In this document: in pieces, positions 1-5,343 of the stretch
How the letters are laid out: every line of letters begins with the position of its first letter
How positions within the stretch are numbered: position 1 is the first letter of the stretch
Source of the DNA: Gammaproteobacteria bacterium
Lineage (GTDB): Bacteria; Pseudomonadota; Gammaproteobacteria; Ga0077536
NCBI GenBank assembly: GCA_030639105.1
Contig: DAOWDI010000163.1
Coordinates: 1-5,343 of the forward strand
Length of the DNA stretch: 5,343 bases
Reading direction: 5' to 3'
Position numbers and translations under genes: made by a program
Notes under the pieces: model-generated
What the model saw: the letters and a program-made list of their open reading frames with translations, nothing else
What the model was told of the DNA's origin: nothing
The model's database searches: none

Positions 1-17
1 CGGTCAAGTTACAAGGC

Positions 18-1031
18 TTAGTAGCTGGTATAACGCTCGCCCACACGCTCCTCTCCACCGAGGCGCGCCGCGATATCGCCCTCGATGTCGCGGGCGACCC
101 GTGCTTTATAATGCAGCGGATCCCAGTAATTGTCGTCGCTGCGCGTGATCGGTGAATCGATCATATAATCCATCACCCCGAACCGGCGCCGAGCTGCAAG
201 CGCCAGGATCCTCGCCTTGCACTCGCGGTACGACGCCTCACCGCGCTGCAGGTAGTAGCCATGCATCGGTGCGAACAAGAGCAGCCTAACCGCACCTTTC
301 GGTGTTGTATCGAGCAACTCATCGAGCAACTCGTGGCTCGCATAATGCCAGCCGGGCTGTTCGCGGCGCGGTATGACATCAGGCGCTCGCCGTTGACTTG
401 GCGGCCCCTTCGGATACAAGCGCCGACCCACGGCCGCAATATCGTAGGTCCCGGTGTCCGCGGTGAAGTCCTTATAACCATTCGTCTCGTACTTCGCCTC
501 TCGATTGCCGGTGATATATTCGATTAGCCGAACCGTATTTTCCAGCGCCTTGTCATTGAATAGGTACAAGAGATCGTTCCACGGGTTATCGTCGTACATC
601 CATTCCGGAAACGCGCGGAAGGTGTACTTCTCGTATGACGCCCCGCGTTTGCACCAGCTATCGTCGATGCCGACGATGACAGTCTTCGTCTCGGGGTGGT
701 GACGCACGAACAGTTCGTGGATCCGCGTCTGCTCGTAGGCGGTCGCCGAGTTCATCGCGAGATTGACGAAATACGCGCCGGTCAACTCGTCGAGGATCTC
801 CGGGTTCAGCAGCCGCAGGGTCGACGACCCGATGATCACGCTGTCGAAACGTGGGTCGCGCGCGAGCGCGGGATAGGCAAAACGCTGGTTGGTACTGATC
901 GGCGCACGCTCCAGCGGCAGCGAGAAGGGGACGTTTTGATAGGGATCGACCAGCAGGATCAGCGCATAGACGAACGCAACCAGGACGGTAAAGCTCGTGA
1001 TCGCGGTGCGGAGAAACTTATCCCAGCTCAT
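18..1031 (-). CDS. Membrane-anchored SGNH-hydrolase-like protein, putative polysaccharide O-acetyltransferase partner
   Basis: This 337-residue protein probably transfers or removes acetyl groups on an exported polysaccharide in the periplasm. Residues about 9-28 form one hydrophobic segment, which reads as an uncleaved inner-membrane anchor. The SGNH signature follows: residues 64-70 end in Gly-Ser-Ser, where Ser70 (or Ser69) would be the nucleophile in place of the usual GDS. An Asn-containing block (NLAMNSAT) lies at 90-97, and a C-terminal Asp304-Pro-Leu-His307 supplies the DxxH acid and base. The ATG start is 5 bases after the stop of the MBOAT gene with only a weak ribosome site (TGAG), so translational coupling is likely. 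AlgJ/AlgX-type proteins fill this role beside AlgI-like MBOATs, which supports the function by context. The exact reaction, transferase or esterase, cannot be told from sequence. The gene is complete, ending in TAA. Confidence 0.8.
   Translation of the reverse strand: MSWDKFLRTAITSFTVLVAFVYALILLVDPYQNVPFSLPLERAPISTNQRFAYPALARDPRFDSVIIGSSTLRLLNPEILDELTGAYFVNLAMNSATAYEQTRIHELFVRHHPETKTVIVGIDDSWCKRGASYEKYTFRAFPEWMYDDNPWNDLLYLFNDKALENTVRLIEYITGNREAKYETNGYKDFTADTGTYDIAAVGRRLYPKGPPSQRRAPDVIPRREQPGWHYASHELLDELLDTTPKGAVRLLLFAPMHGYYLQRGEASYRECKARILALAARRRFGVMDYMIDSPITRSDDNYWDPLHYKARVARDIEGDIAARLGGEERVGERYTSY
309..332. repeat. Perfect 12-bp tandem duplication inside the SGNH gene
   Basis: The 12-mer atcgagcaactc occurs twice head to tail at 309-320 and 321-332. 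On the coding strand it is in frame and encodes Glu-Leu-Leu-Asp twice (residues about 234-241). It probably arose by slippage or small in-frame duplication. It extends an amphipathic helical stretch in the region between the two catalytic blocks and does not disturb the frame. Confidence 0.85.
934..951. repeat. 18-bp exact match to a segment of the toxin gene (copy 1)
   Basis: The 18-mer ttttgatagggatcgacc here recurs exactly at 2607-2624 in the toxin gene. In both places it lies in the same orientation and coding frame and encodes Val-Asp-Pro-Tyr-Gln-Asn, here just after the membrane anchor of the SGNH protein. Flanking bases differ at once on both sides. Whether this is coincidence under protein constraint or a shared origin is not resolvable here. 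Confidence 0.6.
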
Positions 1032-1036
1032 GAAAC

Positions 1037-2419
1037 TCAGAACTGGAAGTAGATGAATTCCAAGCCGCGGCCCTGTCCGACCCGCAGGGTAACGAGAAAC
1101 AAACCGCAGGCGGCTGCAATCGCGAACCGTCGCTTGAACAGATCCGGTTTTTTCGAGACCGCAACGTTGGTCGGCCCCGCCACCGCAAAGAGCGCACCGA
1201 TAAACACATATCCGATATCATCGAGGTCGACTCCCGCCGCCTGAAATCCGGCGAACCCCGACATGGCTGTGAGGAAGCTTGCGGCGACATGGAAGCTTTC
1301 GGCGCGAAACAATACCCAGCCCGCGATGACGAAGAACATCGTCAGCAGCCACGCGATCACCGGCGGTAACCGCCAAACGCCGCGGCTCCAGGTACGGTTA
1401 ATGCAGATCGCCGCCCCATGCAGTGCGCCCCAGGCGATGAACGTCCAGCCCGCGCCGTGCCACAGTCCGCACAACAGCATGGTGGCCATCACCGTCCCGT
1501 AGGTTCGCACAAGGCTACCGCGGTTGCCCCCGAGCGGGATGTAGACGTAGTCGCGCAGGAAGCTCGATAAGGTCATGTGCCAGCGCCGCCAGAACGCGCG
1601 GATATCAAGTGCCCGATACGGTGCATCAAAGTTCAGCGGGAGGCTGAGCCCGAACATCGCGCCAAGCCCGATCGCCATATCGGAGTAGGCGGAAAAATCG
1701 AAATAGAGCTGCAGCGTATAGGCGAGCGTGGCAAGCCACGATTCGCCGAAGGATATTACCTGCCCGGCCGCTACCGCATCGAACCCCGCATCGGCGATCG
1801 GCGCCAGTTCGTCGGCAAAGAAGACCTTTTTGAGCAGCCCCAAGGTAAACAACACCAAACCGCGTGAAACCTGCTCGGCCAATCCGTCGCGCCAGGGCGA
1901 GTCGGCGAATTGGCCGATCAGTTGATTGTGGCGGACGATAGGACCCGCAATGAGCTGCGGGAAGAAACTGACGAACGCAGCGTACTCGATCAAGCCATAA
2001 GTCGGCGCATTACCGCGCCAGCGGTCGATGAGATAGGAGACCTGCTGAAAAGTAAAGAAACTGATCCCGAGGGGCAGGATGATATTCCACGGCTCATGCG
2101 CTACACCGGCGGCGTCCAGGATGTTCTCGGCGAAAAAATTAACGTACTTGAACAGGCCGAGTACGGACAGATTGAGCGCAACCCCAACTACGAGGATCCA
2201 TGCGCGTGGCAGCGCGGCTTGGATGCGGACTACCGACCACGTCATCACAATCATCCCGGCCAGTAGCGGTACGAAGCGGGGATCCCACCAGGCGTAAAAC
2301 CCTATCGAAGCGACTGTCAGGACCGTGATCCGTGCCGCGTAGGATGCCGCGAACGTGTAGTAGACGATTAAGCAGAGCGGCAGGAAGAATAGCAGGAACG
2401 GTTGGGATGAGAACAGCAT
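1037..2419 (-). CDS. AlgI-like MBOAT family membrane-bound O-acyltransferase
   Basis: This 460-residue polytopic inner-membrane protein probably takes an acyl (usually acetyl) group from a cytoplasmic donor and passes it across the membrane for O-acylation of an exported polysaccharide. The N-terminus (MLFSSQPFLLFFLP) is typical of AlgI-type proteins and fixes the ATG start. Family marks follow in order: LPLGISFFTFQ at 116-125, FPQLIAGP at 153-160, LYFDFSAYSDMAIGLG at 238-253, FWRRWH at 276-281, DYVYIPLGGNR at 290-300, and GLWHGAGWTFIAWG at 318-331, whose His321 matches the catalytic histidine of AlgI/DltB enzymes. The C-terminus ends in YFQF, as in AlgI. Length fits the family. No clear Shine-Dalgarno precedes the start. 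The SGNH gene follows after 5 bases, so the two form a pair. The alginate operon partners are not visible, so the symbol algI is not warranted; the polysaccharide substrate is unknown. Confidence 0.93.
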   Translation of the reverse strand: MLFSSQPFLLFFLPLCLIVYYTFAASYAARITVLTVASIGFYAWWDPRFVPLLAGMIVMTWSVVRIQAALPRAWILVVGVALNLSVLGLFKYVNFFAENILDAAGVAHEPWNIILPLGISFFTFQQVSYLIDRWRGNAPTYGLIEYAAFVSFFPQLIAGPIVRHNQLIGQFADSPWRDGLAEQVSRGLVLFTLGLLKKVFFADELAPIADAGFDAVAAGQVISFGESWLATLAYTLQLYFDFSAYSDMAIGLGAMFGLSLPLNFDAPYRALDIRAFWRRWHMTLSSFLRDYVYIPLGGNRGSLVRTYGTVMATMLLCGLWHGAGWTFIAWGALHGAAICINRTWSRGVWRLPPVIAWLLTMFFVIAGWVLFRAESFHVAASFLTAMSGFAGFQAAGVDLDDIGYVFIGALFAVAGPTNVAVSKKPDLFKRRFAIAAACGLFLVTLRVGQGRGLEFIYFQF

Positions 2420-2450
2420 GGGGACCGCTTGGGTAAACCAAATACAGCCA

Positions 2451-2456
2451 TTTATA
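2451..2456 (-). promoter_or_regulatory. Possible -10 element upstream of the MBOAT gene
   Basis: In the AT-rich gap between the toxin stop and the MBOAT start, the minus strand reads TATAAA (5 of 6 to TATAAT) about 31 bases before the ATG. A matching -35 box at 16-19 bp spacing is poor (region around ACGCAC). It could restart transcription of the acetylation genes downstream of the toxin-antitoxin module, but a chance AT-rich match is just as plausible. Confidence 0.25.
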
Positions 2457-2464
2457 ATGTTTGT

Positions 2465-2728
2465 TTATCCGTAGTGCGTCCATAGCCGCAATACCTTTAC
2501 AAGACGGTCCGTGTCTAATACTTGATAAACGAGCCTGTGCTGAATATTGATGCGTCGTGAATAGGCGCCAGAGAGATCTCCCACTAATTTCTCAAAGGGC
2601 GGTGGATTTTGATAGGGATCGACCTTGATTATCTGAAGTAATTCTATCGCCTTCTCTTGCAATCCCGATTTAGCCAATCTCATCGCATCTTTCCGTGCTT
2701 GTTTCGTATAGATTACGGTCCACTTCAC
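2465..2728 (-). CDS. Txe/YoeB family type II toxin (mRNA interferase)
   Basis: This small basic protein of 87 residues belongs to the RelE-superfamily Txe/YoeB toxins, which cut mRNA at the ribosome and are held inactive by a Phd/YefM partner. Counting from the GTG start, Glu46, Arg65 and His85-Tyr86 near the C-terminus match the catalytic Glu, Arg and His of E. coli YoeB (Glu46, Arg65, His83). The core SGAYSRRINIQHRLVYQV is the family hallmark. The start chosen is GTG at 2728, which overlaps the antitoxin stop as GTGA; an in-frame TTG at 2731 would add one residue. GGAA at 2740-2737 serves as ribosome site. The coupling implies that toxin translation depends on antitoxin translation. The key residues and length are intact, so it is probably active. 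Base composition is poorer in GC than the flanking sugar genes. Confidence 0.92.
   Translation of the reverse strand: MKWTVIYTKQARKDAMRLAKSGLQEKAIELLQIIKVDPYQNPPPFEKLVGDLSGAYSRRINIQHRLVYQVLDTDRLVKVLRLWTHYG
2607..2624. repeat. 18-bp exact match to a segment of the SGNH gene (copy 2)
   Basis: This is the second copy of the 18-mer found at 934-951. It encodes Val-Asp-Pro-Tyr-Gln-Asn of the toxin, just before the PPPFEKL segment that carries the catalytic Glu. A DPF/YQ-type motif is common at this place in Txe/YoeB toxins, so protein constraint can account for this copy by itself. Confidence 0.6.
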
Positions 2729-2967
2729 CAATCAAGTTCCGTGGAACAATCTTCTATTTGTTCCGTCAACCCTGTTTTTATCGATTCCCTCATTCCTGGC
2801 ACGGCTAGCAAAAAAAGAGTTTCCTTTACAGCGTTCCAATCACCCTCAGAGAGGAGCACGGCATTTCCACGCTTGCCGGTAATTACAATCGGCTCGTGCG
2901 TTTCCGTCGTTTCGTCAATCAGCTTGTAGAGCTTGGACCTTGCTTCGGTCACGTTGAGAATGGTCAT
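2725..2967 (-). CDS. Phd/YefM family type II antitoxin
   Basis: This 80-residue protein would neutralise the adjacent toxin and, alone or with it, repress the shared promoter. The N-terminal part (MTILNVTEARSKLYKLIDE) is the Phd/YefM DNA-binding fold; PIVITGKRGNAVLLSEGDWNAVKETLFLL follows as the second half of that domain. The acidic C-terminus (EQIEDCSTELDW) is the likely toxin-wrapping tail. The ATG at 2967 is chosen because AAGG lies 8 bases upstream. A GTG at 2988 would add seven residues, but that codon falls inside the predicted -10 box and operator, so it cannot be on a transcript from that promoter. The stop TGA overlaps the toxin start by 4 bases. Family assignment is strong; autoregulation is inferred from the family and the palindrome upstream. 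Confidence 0.92.
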   Translation of the reverse strand: MTILNVTEARSKLYKLIDETTETHEPIVITGKRGNAVLLSEGDWNAVKETLFLLAVPGMRESIKTGLTEQIEDCSTELDW

Positions 2968-2975
2968 GGAAATTA

Positions 2976-2979
2976 CCTT
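2976..2979 (-). promoter_or_regulatory. Ribosome binding site deciding the antitoxin start
   Basis: AAGG (within AAAAAGGTAA on the minus strand) lies 8 bases before the ATG at 2967, a good Shine-Dalgarno spacing. It supports the internal ATG over the upstream GTG at 2988. The predicted transcript start would be only a few bases before it, so the leader would be very short. Confidence 0.65.
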
Positions 2980-2985
2980 TTTATT

Positions 2986-3009
2986 CACCGTACGTATTTA
3001 CGTACGGTG
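2986..3009. promoter_or_regulatory. Perfect 11-bp inverted repeat, likely toxin-antitoxin operator
   Basis: The arm CACCGTACGTA (2986-2996) is repeated in perfect inversion at 2999-3009 (TACGTACGGTG) around a 2-base spacer. It fills almost exactly the interval from the -35 box to the end of the -10 box of the antitoxin promoter. A dimeric Phd/YefM antitoxin or the toxin-antitoxin complex bound here would block RNA polymerase, which is the usual autoregulation of such modules. The inverted repeat is seen directly; the operator role is inference. Confidence 0.8.
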
Positions 3010-3015
3010 TGTCAA
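2987..3015 (-). promoter_or_regulatory. Sigma-70-type promoter of the toxin-antitoxin module
   Basis: The minus strand carries a perfect -35 box TTGACA (3015-3010), a 17-bp spacer and a -10 box TACGGT (2992-2987; 3 of 6, keeping the important second A and last T). Transcription would start near 2980, giving a leader of roughly 13 bases before the antitoxin ATG. The weak -10 is part of the operator palindrome, so its sequence may be a compromise between repressor and polymerase. Confidence 0.55.
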
Positions 3016-3109
3016 TATCTTTTTTGAGTATCACGCTTGCTCACCGGCTGCTGAGGAGCGTTATCATGCGATAGTTCGACTGCAAGCACCCTCACGGGTA
3101 TGGCGGTGA

Positions 3110-4414
3110 TCAGCGCCCGATGCAGTAGTAAGAGAACCCGAGCTCTTCCATGCGACTACGTTCGTATACGTTCCTCAAATCGACGAAGGTCGGGGTGCGC
3201 ATTTTGACCTTGCCGCGCTTCAGATCGAGTCCGCGGTACAGGTTCCACTCGGTCATCAGCAGCACCGCATCCGCGCCGTCGAAAACCTCATAGAGATTGT
3301 CGCAGTAGGTGACCTCACCCGGCAGCAAGGTGCGCGCCTCCGCCATCCCCTGTGGGTCGTGCACCTTTACGTTCGCACCCTTCTCCATGAGTGCGGGCAG
3401 GATCGACAGCGCCGGCGCATCGCGCATGTCATCGGTTTCGGGTTTGAACGTCAACCCCAGCACGCCGACCGTTTTGTCCGCCTCCGACCCGCCGAGCGCT
3501 TCACGCACCTTCTTGATCATCCGCGCCTTTTGCGCGGCGTTGACTTCGATAACGGCCTCGACGATACGGCTGGAGGTATCGTGCTCCTGCGCGATCCGGA
3601 CCAATGCCTGGGTATCCTTGGGAAAACACGAGCCGCCGTAACCAGGTCCGGGATGAAGGAATTTCGGGCCGATGCGCTTATCCATGCCCATGCCCCTGGC
3701 GACTGCGTGCACGTCCGCACCGACGGCCTCGCACAACATCGACATCTCATTGATAAAGCTGATCTTGGTGGCGAGAAAGGCATTGGAGGCATATTTGATC
3801 AGCTCGGCACTCTCGAGTCCGGTAAATAAGATCGGTGCCTCGATGAGATTAAGCGGCCGGTAAAGTTCGCGCAGCAATTTCTCCGCACGCTCGCTCTCGG
3901 CGCCGATCACAACCCGGTCGGGTCGCATGAAGTCGGATATCGCCGCTCCCTCGCGCAGAAATTCTGGATTCGAGGCGACATCGAAGTCGGCTTTGGCATT
4001 GGTCTCGCGAATAATGCGTTGGACGTTGCGTGCCGTACCGACGGGCACCGTGGACTTATCCACGATCACCGTAAAGCCGCGCAGGTGGGGTGCGACCTGT
4101 CTCGCTGCCTCGTAGACGAAACTCAGATCGGCGAAACCGTCACCGCGGCGGCTCGGTGTGCCGACCGCAATGAAGATCAGATCGGCCTTAGGGGCGGCCG
4201 CGCCCAGATCCGTGGTGAATTGCAAACGGCCGTCACCCACATTGCTCGCGACAAGCTCGTCGAGCCCCGGTTCGTAGATCGGGATTTGGCCCGCGAGCAG
4301 CTTGGCAACCTTCGACTCATCGACATCGACACAGGTCACATTGGCGCCGAATTCCGCGAAACATGTCCCCGAGACAAGTCCAACATAGCCGCTCCCGATC
4401 ATGACTACATTCAT
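3110..4414 (-). CDS. ugd: UDP-glucose 6-dehydrogenase
   Basis: This cytoplasmic enzyme of 434 residues oxidises UDP-glucose to UDP-glucuronate with two NAD+, feeding uronic acid into polysaccharide synthesis. The Rossmann nucleotide-binding motif GSGYVGLVSG is at 7-16, with the NAD-ribose acidic residue region CVDVDESKV at 28-36. STVPVGT is at 121-127, NPEFLREG at 149-156, the conserved Lys207 in ELIKYASNAFLATKISFINE, and the catalytic Cys263 in GPGYGGSCFPKD (256-267). The C-terminal UDP-binding domain includes GLTFKPETDDMRDAPA at 320-335. Length and residues are complete. The start ATG is 4 bases after the stop of the upstream dehydrogenase; GGAG at 4429-4426, 11 bases upstream, lies within the end of that gene. 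The two are probably co-transcribed and coupled. GGSCFPKD and the domain order separate it from the GGHC-type neighbour. Confidence 0.96.
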   Translation of the reverse strand: MNVVMIGSGYVGLVSGTCFAEFGANVTCVDVDESKVAKLLAGQIPIYEPGLDELVASNVGDGRLQFTTDLGAAAPKADLIFIAVGTPSRRGDGFADLSFVYEAARQVAPHLRGFTVIVDKSTVPVGTARNVQRIIRETNAKADFDVASNPEFLREGAAISDFMRPDRVVIGAESERAEKLLRELYRPLNLIEAPILFTGLESAELIKYASNAFLATKISFINEMSMLCEAVGADVHAVARGMGMDKRIGPKFLHPGPGYGGSCFPKDTQALVRIAQEHDTSSRIVEAVIEVNAAQKARMIKKVREALGGSEADKTVGVLGLTFKPETDDMRDAPALSILPALMEKGANVKVHDPQGMAEARTLLPGEVTYCDNLYEVFDGADAVLLMTEWNLYRGLDLKRGKVKMRTPTFVDLRNVYERSRMEELGFSYYCIGR

Positions 4415-4418
4415 TGAT

Positions 4419-5343
4419 TCAGAGTCTCCAGTGGGTAATGTTCCGTGGTCGGGTGCCGCGATCGAGTCGCGCCTTGACGTCTATCACAATGCCTGCGCCG
4501 TCCCGCAAATGGTGGGTGATCCCTGCCCAGCCCGCCTCTATATAAGCCGCGTGCGGTACCGCCAGCACGACGGCGTCGGCCTTGGCCAGTTTTTCATGGG
4601 TGAGCAAATCGATACCGTATTCTTCGCGTGCTTCCCCGGCGCTGGCGTAAGGGTCGTGGATCTGTACCTCGACGCCGTATTCACGCAGCGAGGCAACGAT
4701 ATCGATCACCCGCGTGTTACGTAGATCCGGCACGTCTTCCTTGAAGGTAAAGCCGAGTACGGTGACGACGCTCCCTTTGACCACCAGACCCGCGTTGATC
4801 ATGAGCTTCACGGTCTGGTTGGCGACATAGCCGCCCATATCGTCATTGATGCTGCGACCGGCCAGAATGACCTGCGGTATATAACCGGTGATCTGCGCCT
4901 TGTGGGTCAGGTAGTACGGGTCGACGCCGATACAATGACCACCGACGAGGCCCGGATCGAATTTGAGAAAGTTCCATTTCGTCCCGGATGCCGCCAGGAC
5001 ATCGCGCGTGTCGATCCCCATGCGGTGAAAGATCAAAGCGAGTTCGTTCATGAGCGCGATGTTCAGGTCGCGCTGCGTATTTTCGATCACCTTCGCGGCC
5101 TCGGCGACCTTGATGGTCGCGGCACGATGAACCCCGGCGGTAACGACACTTTCGTATACCCGCGCGACGATCTCCAGGACCTCGGTATTTTGCCCCGCGA
5201 CAACTTTTGTTATCCGGCTAAAGGTGTGCTCCTTATCTCCCGGATTGATGCGCTCTGGCGAGTAGCCGACAAAAAAATCACGCCCGCACGTCAATTGGGA
5301 GCAGCGTTCAAGTACGGGGACGCATTCTTCTTCGGTGGCGCCC
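4419..5343 (-). CDS. tviB: UDP-N-acetylhexosamine 6-dehydrogenase, TviB/WbpO type (5' end outside window)
   Basis: This partial gene encodes a cytoplasmic nucleotide-sugar dehydrogenase that converts UDP-GlcNAc or UDP-GalNAc to the matching uronic acid for O-antigen, Vi-like or capsule glycans. The open frame runs to the window edge with no stop; 307 residues are visible, so roughly the first 120 (the NAD-binding Rossmann half) are missing. The visible part begins GATEEECVPVLE, the continuation of the YPGATEE motif of this subfamily, then GYSPERINPGDKEH at visible residues 26-39, the Lys of EAAKVIENTQRDLNIALMNE, catalytic Cys137 in GLVGGHCIGVDPYYLTHKA, and GFTFKEDVPDLRNT in the UDP-binding domain. 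An in-frame TTG at 5294 is not the start, because family motifs continue upstream of it. TviB and WbpO cannot be separated by eye, so the exact substrate is open. It is followed at once by ugd. Confidence 0.9.
   Translation of the reverse strand, partial: GATEEECVPVLERCSQLTCGRDFFVGYSPERINPGDKEHTFSRITKVVAGQNTEVLEIVARVYESVVTAGVHRAATIKVAEAAKVIENTQRDLNIALMNELALIFHRMGIDTRDVLAASGTKWNFLKFDPGLVGGHCIGVDPYYLTHKAQITGYIPQVILAGRSINDDMGGYVANQTVKLMINAGLVVKGSVVTVLGFTFKEDVPDLRNTRVIDIVASLREYGVEVQIHDPYASAGEAREEYGIDLLTHEKLAKADAVVLAVPHAAYIEAGWAGITHHLRDGAGIVIDVKARLDRGTRPRNITHWRL

Noticed and set aside
173..481. Minus-strand open frame of about 100 residues inside the SGNH gene in another frame
   Set aside because: It is out of frame with a gene that carries the SGNH motifs, is rich in Arg, Ser and Cys as shadow frames are, and resembles no family.
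2986..2988. GTG start giving an 87-residue antitoxin
   Set aside because: It lies within the predicted -10 box and operator, while the ATG at 2967 has a well-spaced AAGG and matches the usual family N-terminus.
2986..3025. Plus-strand intrinsic terminator (palindrome followed by six T at 3020-3025)
   Set aside because: The T run is separated from the hairpin by about 10 bases and no plus-strand gene ends here; the promoter-operator reading explains the repeat better.
3016..3109. Terminator or small RNA downstream of ugd
   Set aside because: Only weak stems (4 bp, such as GCTC/GAGC; CACC/GGTG) and no T-tract on the minus strand; a 6-bp inverted pair gcttgc/gcaagc is too far apart to mean much.
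2420..3109. Target-site duplications or terminal repeats marking insertion of the toxin-antitoxin module
   Set aside because: Only trivial matches such as gggta near 2431 and 3096; no transposase, integrase or terminal inverted repeats were seen.
3359..3829. Plus-strand open frames opposite ugd and the other sugar genes (for example also 4019-4417 and 1910-2266)
   Set aside because: They run antisense to genes with full family motifs, have no recognisable domain, and are expected in GC-rich coding sequence.
5292..5294. TTG as the start of the upstream dehydrogenase
   Set aside because: The open frame continues to the window edge and encodes the subfamily motif GATEE directly upstream, so the true start is outside the window.

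Overview
The window is a stretch of a bacterial polysaccharide (exopolysaccharide, capsule or O-antigen) biosynthesis locus. All six recognisable genes lie on the minus strand, so transcription runs from high to low coordinates. Protein styles (TviB/WbpO-type and Ugd-type dehydrogenases, an AlgI-like acyltransferase, a Phd/YefM-Txe/YoeB module) and the fairly GC-rich flanks (57-68% in hand-counted 60-base lines) suggest a Gram-negative proteobacterium, perhaps a gammaproteobacterium. That placement is inference and the species cannot be read from this sequence.

Layout in transcription order. (1) 5343-4419: the C-terminal part of a TviB/WbpO-type UDP-N-acetylhexosamine 6-dehydrogenase; its N-terminus lies beyond the window edge. 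(2) 4414-3110: a complete UDP-glucose 6-dehydrogenase (Ugd), 4 bases downstream. (3) 3109-3016: a gap of about 95 bases with no gene and no convincing terminator. (4) 3015-2465: a compact type II toxin-antitoxin module with its own promoter-like element, a perfect 11-bp inverted repeat, a Phd/YefM-family antitoxin and a Txe/YoeB-family toxin that overlaps it by 4 bases. (5) 2464-2420: a 45-base AT-rich gap. (6) 2419-1037: an AlgI-like MBOAT O-acyltransferase. (7) 1031-18: a membrane-anchored SGNH-hydrolase-like protein, 5 bases after the MBOAT gene.

How the genes fit together. The two dehydrogenases would make acidic sugar nucleotides (UDP-glucuronate and a UDP-N-acetylhexosaminuronate) for an acidic polysaccharide. 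The MBOAT and SGNH proteins look like a two-gene O-acetylation unit: the MBOAT moves an acyl group across the inner membrane and the SGNH protein transfers it to the glycan in the periplasm. The toxin-antitoxin module sits between these halves. It is lower in GC (194 of 420 bases, 46%, over 2521-2940) and has its own control region, so it looks like a later insertion. No glycosyltransferase, flippase, polymerase, RNA gene, CRISPR array or insertion sequence was seen.
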